From Stratiolaelaps scimitus (taxonomy: Eukaryota; Arthropoda; Arachnida; Mesostigmata; Laelapidae), in assembly GCA_019614645.1 (NCBI GenBank), contig JABWDB010000014.1, positions 4,712,001-4,776,000 on the forward strand: a stretch of DNA of 64,000 bases. Direction: 5' to 3'. The first letter of the stretch is position 1, and every line of letters starts with the position of its first letter. The position numbers were made by a program, and so were the translations under genes. A model generated the notes under the pieces. That model had not been told where the DNA came from. It saw only the letters and a program-made list of their open reading frames with translations, and did no database searches. This document shows positions 57,403 to 64,000 of the stretch, piece after piece.

Positions 57403-60385
57403 GTATGTTCAATTATACATTGGAGGTGCACCGTTGTAGAAATTCACGCTGCACAATCGTATTTGTGATGCTCGTACAAGAGGACAATAGCAATACTAGT
57501 GGTTTCGAAGTGATTAAGTGGTAATATAAATCGCTCTCATTATATAATCGCTAACAACTGATGCTCGATAGGACGAAACGTCTGATCATGGAGTTTATTT
57601 CGTGGAGATATGTTAATGCTTATGTCGAGGCGTTATTTATTATTTATGCATGACCCTGTCAAGCTGGGCCATGTTTACAACTATATGTATTGGGATATAT
57701 TGGACATCCAACGGTAACACTAGACCACAGAGAGGCAGTACTCGTGTTGTTAGACGACGCATATACAATGTACGTGTAGGCGATCCACTCGAGTACTCCC
57801 GAGTGTTTAACTTTGTGTAATACTTTTTCCTTATATTTACATCACTAGCCAAATTATTGCAATACTTCTCACGGAGCGGTGGAGCCCGGTTTTGACTGTA
57901 TGACACCAAGCAGGGCAGAGACGTTCACGTAAATGAATACTCGGTGAATATAAATCAATAAATCACAGAACAGTTGGCCGACAGTCGAATCCGTGACCTC
58001 ACGCGGTTGGCACCCACTTGCTCAACACTATACCGGCTGCAGCTGATTCACTATAGACAACAGACGTATGACATGATTTAATGCTCATCATGGATAGCAC
58101 TGCCAGATTGACGAGTATCGCGATGATAACTAAAATGGCCCGAAAATACCGACACATTCGAATATCGATACTGTTTTTATGCCTTCAATCGGCTCCCAGA
58201 AAGGCACTCATCTTATTGGAGATAACAGTTGCTACTAAACGGAATCTTGATCGATACGATATTTTTGTCGGTGTTATTCGCGAGTAGGAGGAGGGGAGCA
58301 AAGGGTAACTTACTTTGTGAAATTCTGTTGTTTTGCGCTTGGTCATTGGAGTGTGATAACATTTGAACAGGCTACGCAACGACCCCTTCGCATTAAGCTT
58401 GCAACTGTTGAGTGGCTCATACGATACAGCTTGAATTCGCTTGGGTTCTCGAGAATTGACTAGACAGCATCTGTATGAAGTTGGTTTTGTTTCTATAGAA
58501 TCATAACAAGGCTAAGCAGTAAAATGACTTTCGGGCAAAGGCTTTGTGCCCCCTGGGTGACACAAGTCATTATTAAGCCCAAGATCTTGTAGAGGACACG
58601 TAAGCAACAACCGCGTCGGCCAGCTAGACCCGCAAGACATCGGCAAGCAAAGCCTTGTGAAATCTGCCGCCGCCCGCTGGGAAAAAGCTTCACGAGCCTT
58701 TCATCGCCAATGATAGCCCCTGTATAAGAGCGCAACAGTTAAATAAGATAAATAGTTCCGATAGAGATATTGAGTTTGTGTTTCTATGGGTAAAACCGGC
58801 GCATAGATTGGCCTCTAATTGATACTACACCCGCTACGCCCTGCAAGGGTCAGCTTAGTTAGCTTTGCTCCGAAGTCAACAATACAGAGTTCTCTTCCTA
58901 GTCATGGGCCCTTGAAATATTTTTTGTTCACAAACAAATAGAAATAATTGCAATGGTTTTAGCAATCAAATTGGAACTCTCACGATGGACCAGCTTGCCC
59001 CGGCAGTCTGCGATATATCGAATGTGAATGAAACATATAGCTGCATGGGATATAGTAATATCCGGACGAGTGAGACCGCTATGCTAACGATATTTCTATG
59101 TAAAATATATCAGCCTGACTCTGTTATGTTACAGGAGTAAATATTGTTGGTTGGCTGTTTTGTCGTTTTTTTTACCACCACCACGATCATTTTTTTGTTT
59201 TTCTGCGAGAGCAGAAATCGAAAATTTTCTGCATACATTTTTACCATCTCACGTAGTTAAGTGGGTCGTCGACTCAAAAGAGCAATCGTTTAGCCGTAGG
59301 CGAACTCAAGATGAAGTCAAACAGCAGGTAAAGCCCACAGGCACGAGTGTAAGCAATGACCGACGGAGGTTAGCTTACCATTGTATTATACATATGTAAT
59401 CCATGTATAGTAATACCTGCATAGCATGATGCACTGCTGTTGTTATTTTGTCATTTTTGGACTCAGTCACCTGTATTCGGTAATTCTTACCGGTGAAGGT
59501 TTTTTAGGAGATGTACTAATATATTACATATGGGTGACTTTCGAAAAGATTTCATTCGAGAGGGCCAGCCTGTGGGTGAAGGTTCGGAGCGGTTAACGCA
59601 TAGCAGATAAAGATCCATACAACGTATGTTATTTCAGTAATAATTCGTAGTGCCACAACCGTTCGTGGTGTTTATATTTCCGACCAATATCTTCTTATTT
59701 CTAGGCAAGCCCACTTAGGTCTCTACTCTCTAGTCGAATTCAACTGGCATAGAGCGCTGATCATGAATCAGCGTGAACACTATCATAACTATTGTTTGAA
59801 TGCAACAAAAACTTACAGCTGTCACAGCGGTCATTGTATTCATTTGATCGACGTCCGAGATCTGTCGTGCCCAGATTGACTGACTACTGTTCTTCAACAT
59901 TCAGGATTGTCCGGTGTCCGCTACGCTTGCCGATGGTTCCTCCTAGCTTCTAGAGCGAAACAGCAATGCTAGCAGCAACGGCCGGCAATGTACAACAACG
60001 ATAGCCCCACTGGGGCGTTCGTTGTTGTCCGACCACGAAACTGTCGGCTCCACCCAACTCGCAGACAAACGTCACCACCTTTTCATATGGACGAATGAAT
60101 TAGTGTGTGGTCATACAGCTTCCGTCCTCCTGCCGCTGGCCAGCTACTACAATACCATATAGGCCCATCCAGCCGACCGCCTCACCGCGCATCGAACTGT
60201 ACAACGATATATCGCAGTCATTTGTGCACACCTGAACCATCACAAACCTGTAAAGCGACTGTTTTAACGACGTTGACATAATAGTCGCCTCTGGGCATCT
60301 CGCTGTCTCGGAACAGCGCACCACGGTGGAACAAGCAACGCTTCCTGGAATATCACCATTACTCCCTATTCCCTACCTATTCCAG
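57403..60385. other. intergenic or intronic, no supported gene
   Basis: Apart from the tRNA-derived repeat at 57975-58040, I see only short frames. A minus frame at 60100-60324 (…YRFVMVQVCTNDCDISLYSS…) and plus frames over the same bases all look partly coding, and none has a recognisable motif. Confidence 0.35.
57975..58040 (-). mobile_element. tRNA-derived repeat (SINE-like)
   Basis: On the minus strand CAGCCGGTATAGTGTTGAGC resembles a tRNA 5' half and A-box, and GGATTCGACTGTC resembles the B-box GGTTCGANTCC, at tRNA-like spacing. The variant boxes argue against a working tRNA; a SINE head is more likely. Confidence 0.45.
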
Positions 60386-60663
60386 GACAAGCACAAAGAG
60401 CCGTGTCAGTGTTCCGGTTTCACCTCGCACGATCAGAACGAGATCCGGATACGATTCAGACACATCAGCCACCACGATGAGTTACCCTGGCAGCTTCGGG
60501 TGCTGGGACTCATCACCATCTCGAGCGCGGATTACCTCCACGGGCGGCTTTTACTCAGCTAGCAAAGCAAGCTTTGTAGAAGAGAGCAATAAATGCAAAA
60601 GTGTGTGTGTGCTCCGTCCCTTGTTTTCATTTGCTGCTGCTACTGCCAATATGGAGGTGTAGC
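60386..60663 (+). CDS. candidate internal or terminal exon, Ser/Thr-rich, gene unknown
   Basis: The acceptor CCCTACCTATTCCAG has a long pyrimidine tract. In phase 2 the following frame is open for about 90 codons to TAG: STKSRVSVPVSPRTIRTRSG, then YDSDTSATTMSYPGSFGCW, a phosphorylation-site-like sequence. The last 20 codons run through a (GT)n stretch and are probably not coding, so a donor such as AAAA|GTGTGT near 60600 may end the exon. Phase agrees with the candidate first exon at 57335-57402. No family is recognised. Confidence 0.3.
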
Positions 60664-62461
60664 CTGGTCGAGACTAATCGGGTTGGACCAGCCCTGGATA
60701 AACATTGCTTAGAGCCGCTGACATCACCGTCGTCGGGCAGCATTGCCTCGTACCAATACCTACAATTACGCATCTACCCACGAAGTTTTACCGCCGCTGG
60801 GCTGGCTTGTGCTCTTCTCACAGGAGGGGGCCAGTGTCGCTCGCTCGCTCGCTCGGTCGCTTGCTGCTGCGGCTGCGGCTGCTTACCTTCAGCGCGGTAC
60901 AGTCGAGCAGACCGGTCAGCCGGCGATTTCCTGGCTTCTCCACCAGTTTGTCCACCTTTGTGGGCGATGCTCTACGATGCATGTTTGGGTTACACATCAG
61001 TCAGGGCGTTAGTCAGTAGCGATGCTGCTCTCGCTTACGCGGTCGTGTGGCTCTTGTCAAACCACATTTGTAATATCATACTGTACGGCAAGCAAACGGG
61101 TACTGATGCTCATCTAACCATCTGTTGCAAGGGCGAACACTGCCGTTGAGGAAACCCGAAGCCAGCCATGCTCTGGTAGTGCGATACCCACTGGCGGCAG
61201 TGTGACCTGTCAGAACGAGGACAGGAGTCGAGCGAGCGAGCAAGCGAATCAGAGAGCGAGCCCAGGGAGGCGCAGCTTAAGCCGAGGACAAATTGTGCGT
61301 TCGTATAAGCGCTGGTTCGACTTAGGAGGAGGTCGGCGTTGTGGAACAATTGTGATGTAGATTTTTGCTAGTTCACATCGGCGTGTGCCAGTCATTGTCC
61401 CGCGAAGGTCTGTGATTGCCTGTGCTTGTTGGAGCGTACTTGTGCGATAGGACAAGTTGTGAACGATTTTCGCTGACTGGTCGAAGAGGAGATGCAAACG
61501 GCGAACGAGGAACGCATCAGGACAGATATCTATTATCGAGAGCTGAACCGTTTCCGAGTTGCAACAACAGAGGTTTCGGTCTCTCAAGCTTAATTGTCCT
61601 AGCTGATGATCACCTATGAATTAAAAGGATAATTGTCGCTGTGCATGCACTATTCAAATTGTGGCAGCCATGGATTCACGCGTGTTGTGGTCGAAAAGGT
61701 AAGACTTTCGAGGGTGATATGTCGTCGAGTCGCATTCGGTGAAAATGAAGAGAATTAAGGTTCGGATTGTTTACTGCAGCGTGCTACACTCTTTGTAAAT
61801 AGTGCGTAGTCGGCTGTCTGTATTAATATCATTATTCCGATTATATGTCGCTCGATTTGTCCTATATTCTCTTATGTGGTAAGGTTCATTGAATTGAAAT
61901 ATTTTGGGTTTATCTAAGTCTGCTCATAATAGCGCGCGTAGACCGAGGGGGCACAATTAGATCGCTGATGAGAACGAGAGTATTGTTCGTGTTGCTGCGT
62001 TAATAATGACGGCATTTGTGGTTGTTTTGTCACTCATGACTCACAATTCCACGTATATTTTGTCCTCTGTTTTTTTCGAATCTTTGTCTTTTATTATCAT
62101 TTTTTTTATTCACATAGCATCTTTTCCAAATCTATTTATTGTTGCTAAGACAACAATACGGTTACTTTAGTACGCCGCTACTTATCTAATAAATATACAG
62201 ATGTTCTTCTCCAAAGGATTTATTGATCCGCTGACAACACTACTAAAAGTGGCGTGTTTCTCTCGTAGCGTCCAGACGAAGATCGTCGCGATGGGGCAAT
62301 AGCCGTGGACGGTTTGTAGTACACGCCTCGAAGAATGGCGTTCAAACGCCCAATGCTACTAGCGAAATGCTACAAATGCTAGCGCGTCTCACTCGATTCA
62401 TTCGTTCACTCATTCAATAGAATCACATCATCATCGTCGTCGCAGTAGTAGCGGCAGTCAT
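60664..62461. other. GC-rich then AT-rich, one more start-exon candidate
   Basis: 60.66-61.6 kb is GC-rich with short-repeat character (CGCTCGCTCGCT at about 60838 and GAGCGAGCGAGC at about 61222). Long open frames here look like shadows. An ATG in a strong context lies at 61670. From 61.7 kb the sequence is AT-rich and empty. Confidence 0.35.
61670..61698 (+). CDS. candidate short first coding exon
   Basis: GCAGCCATGG is an ideal start context. The frame MDSRVLWSK runs ten codons to a strong donor, AAAAG|GTAAGA, after 61698. Nothing downstream in the window was recognised as its partner, so the gene, if real, would continue to the right. Confidence 0.28.
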
Positions 62462-62555
62462 TTATGGCATCGCGTGTCGCTGTTGCTGCTGTTGAAGGGC
62501 AATTGAAGTGGGTGTGGGCGTCCGGTTCGAGCCGTACTGCCGATAGGGACCTCCC
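62462..62555 (-). CDS. candidate terminal exon of a gene entering from the right
   Basis: Acceptor TTCGTTTCCAG before 62555 opens a phase-2 frame reading GGPYRQYGSNRTPTPTSIAL, then a glutamine run and RHAMP before TAA at 62462-62464. The sequence looks like the low-complexity tail of a nuclear or RNA-binding protein, but no family can be named. Upstream exons would lie at higher coordinates; none was recognised before 64000. Confidence 0.4.
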
Positions 62556-64000
62556 CTGGAAACGAAGACAGAACGCGACGCCTTTTTAGAAACCGTTTGG
62601 AAGTCATTCATTTACGCAGCCGAAATGCGTATTTCGTATTATGTGGACACACATTTTACATTACGTAGCATATGCCTATGGCAAAAAAATACAACTAGAT
62701 TATAGAGACGTAAGGAATTGTCTCACGCCTAGGCACTAGAAAGACATACACGGTATACGTATTACCGCTCGAGCTTTAAAGACAAGTATTATGACATATT
62801 TCTATTGAATTCTAATTACCTCGGTCGGATCCAAAAAAACCGATGATGAGAACTCGGAGCCAATAACAAAGTATTTTTATATATTTTGTCGTTGTTGCTG
62901 TCGTCGGGAGAATAGAATATTGTATTTGCAGGAAGTAGTAAAGAGATAAGCATACGGTGCGCGAAATGGCAAAATGCCAACAATATTGACATGGCGTAGT
63001 CGCGCGATGGTGCTACATGTATTCGAGTAACGCTTTTTTACATGATGTTGGTTGAAATCTCTCTTGTTGAACTTGCACAATGTGTATTATGTATGGTATA
63101 ACAAATAATCTAAACAACAATTGAAGCATGTTAACCTCACTGAAAGGTATCAAGAAACAGGAACTGACGGATGGATATTAATTTCCCCCATTTGATGTGA
63201 ACAAACATTACTTGACTCCATCTACAATCTTCTCATACCGCTTTATTACGCTATCTGAAATGTCAACGTCGTTGACCTATACATGTGTCTTTCGAGATGT
63301 GTGAAGTGGTTACAAAGTGCGAATTTTAAGGTATCATGGAGGTTCGCCGAATTTGTTTCTTGCGCGTAACTGAAAATAGGGAAGTTCGTCGATATGGTAG
63401 ACCGTAAGGCTAAAAGGCCACCAGCCCCTTTCCCATAGTACAGCTCTCTTTGCTTATCCGTGTGATAGCATTACCACGAGAAATATCGGGAGGAAATATT
63501 CACACCTGCCTGAGGCCACAGCAGAATTTGAACTTGTGAAAGCCTGTATATTTATCCATTCGATCCCCGGGTCTTTGGGCCGATGACTTCAACGGTCCAA
63601 CCCTATAACATGAGTGGATGCCATAGACCGTAAGAGGAATGTGAAAGTGTGCTAAGGCGGTTGTTCCGGCGGTTCCAAAGATTAACTATATTTAGCTGGA
63701 ATTGCAATTAACTTTTCGTAAATGTCTCCATTGTAAAAGACTTATTTCCTTTACGACTGATTCAGTGGGGGTTACAAAATGACTGGTGATGATAAAACTA
63801 CCCAAACCTAGCATGTGACTAATTCAACACTCAGCTAAAATACTCATTTGTGGCTAAGGAGCACTATTCATAATTAATAATACTTTACACCTTAAGTCGA
63901 TCATATCTTTCCACTGTCTTTTAAACATCGTTTCCAAAAGAGGATCATCATCTTCCACTTTTTTCCCACTCTTATCGTACTAGAATCGCGCATTTCGTTC
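62556..64000. other. right flank, no gene recognised
   Basis: AT-rich sequence with no exon I can support. If the terminal exon at 62462-62555 is real, this is part of its upstream intron. GTTCAAATTC on the minus strand near 63525 resembles a B-box, but no matching A-box was found. Confidence 0.4.

Noticed and set aside
60601..61149. 182-codon plus-strand frame
   Set aside because: Starts in a (GT)n run, is rich in Cys/Ala/Leu from GCTG and CGCT repeats, and overlaps two other open frames.

Overview
This is animal nuclear DNA. Every recognisable multi-exon gene has GT..AG introns whose phases join correctly, coding exons are short and widely spaced, and the flanks carry many (TA)n, (TAA)n and triplet repeats, tRNA-derived repeats and decayed non-LTR retrotransposons. 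Gene content and style suggest an arthropod, perhaps a chelicerate such as a parasitiform mite, but the species is an inference. There is no operon, phage, CRISPR or rRNA gene.

Layout. (1) 0.3-1.25 kb, minus: a complete intronless WD40 protein of the WDR61/SKI8 type. (2) 3.6-4.3 kb, plus: the last two coding exons of a proton/myo-inositol cotransporter (SLC2A13/HMIT type); its earlier exons were not found and probably lie left of the window, which would place the WD40 gene inside one of its introns. (3) 6.7-9.6 kb, minus: a C2H2 zinc-finger gene in four exons, about 352 residues, eight finger units, with a CpG- and triplet-rich upstream region at 10.0-10.95 kb. (4) 12.16-14.65 kb, minus: a complete pyrroline-5-carboxylate reductase in four exons (268 residues). 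(5) 14.65-21.9 kb: intergenic, with one orphan ORF and a retroelement tail. (6) 21.98-45.7 kb, minus: a complete organellar Na+/H+ exchanger (NHE6/7/9 type) in nine exons (672 residues), plus a possible 126-nt cassette exon; its first intron is 13.9 kb. (7) 45.7-57.3 kb: GC-rich triplet-repeat sequence upstream of the exchanger, an orphan terminal-exon candidate, a long hairpin and a dead R1-like retrotransposon. (8) 57.3-64 kb: weakly supported exon candidates on both strands, probably the ends of genes that continue beyond the window.

The recognised genes are unrelated housekeeping or transport functions (RNA surveillance/transcription scaffold, inositol uptake, transcription factor, proline synthesis, endosomal pH) and there is no sign that they form one pathway. 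The less expected signals are two long inverted repeats (44.23 kb and 53.17 kb), a near-identical stretch shared by 29.67 kb and 42.53 kb, the phase-neutral acidic cassette exon of the exchanger, and several ORFs with coding character but no family I recognise. Splice sites were placed by eye from GT/AG consensus, reading-frame continuity and family similarity; no alignment was run.
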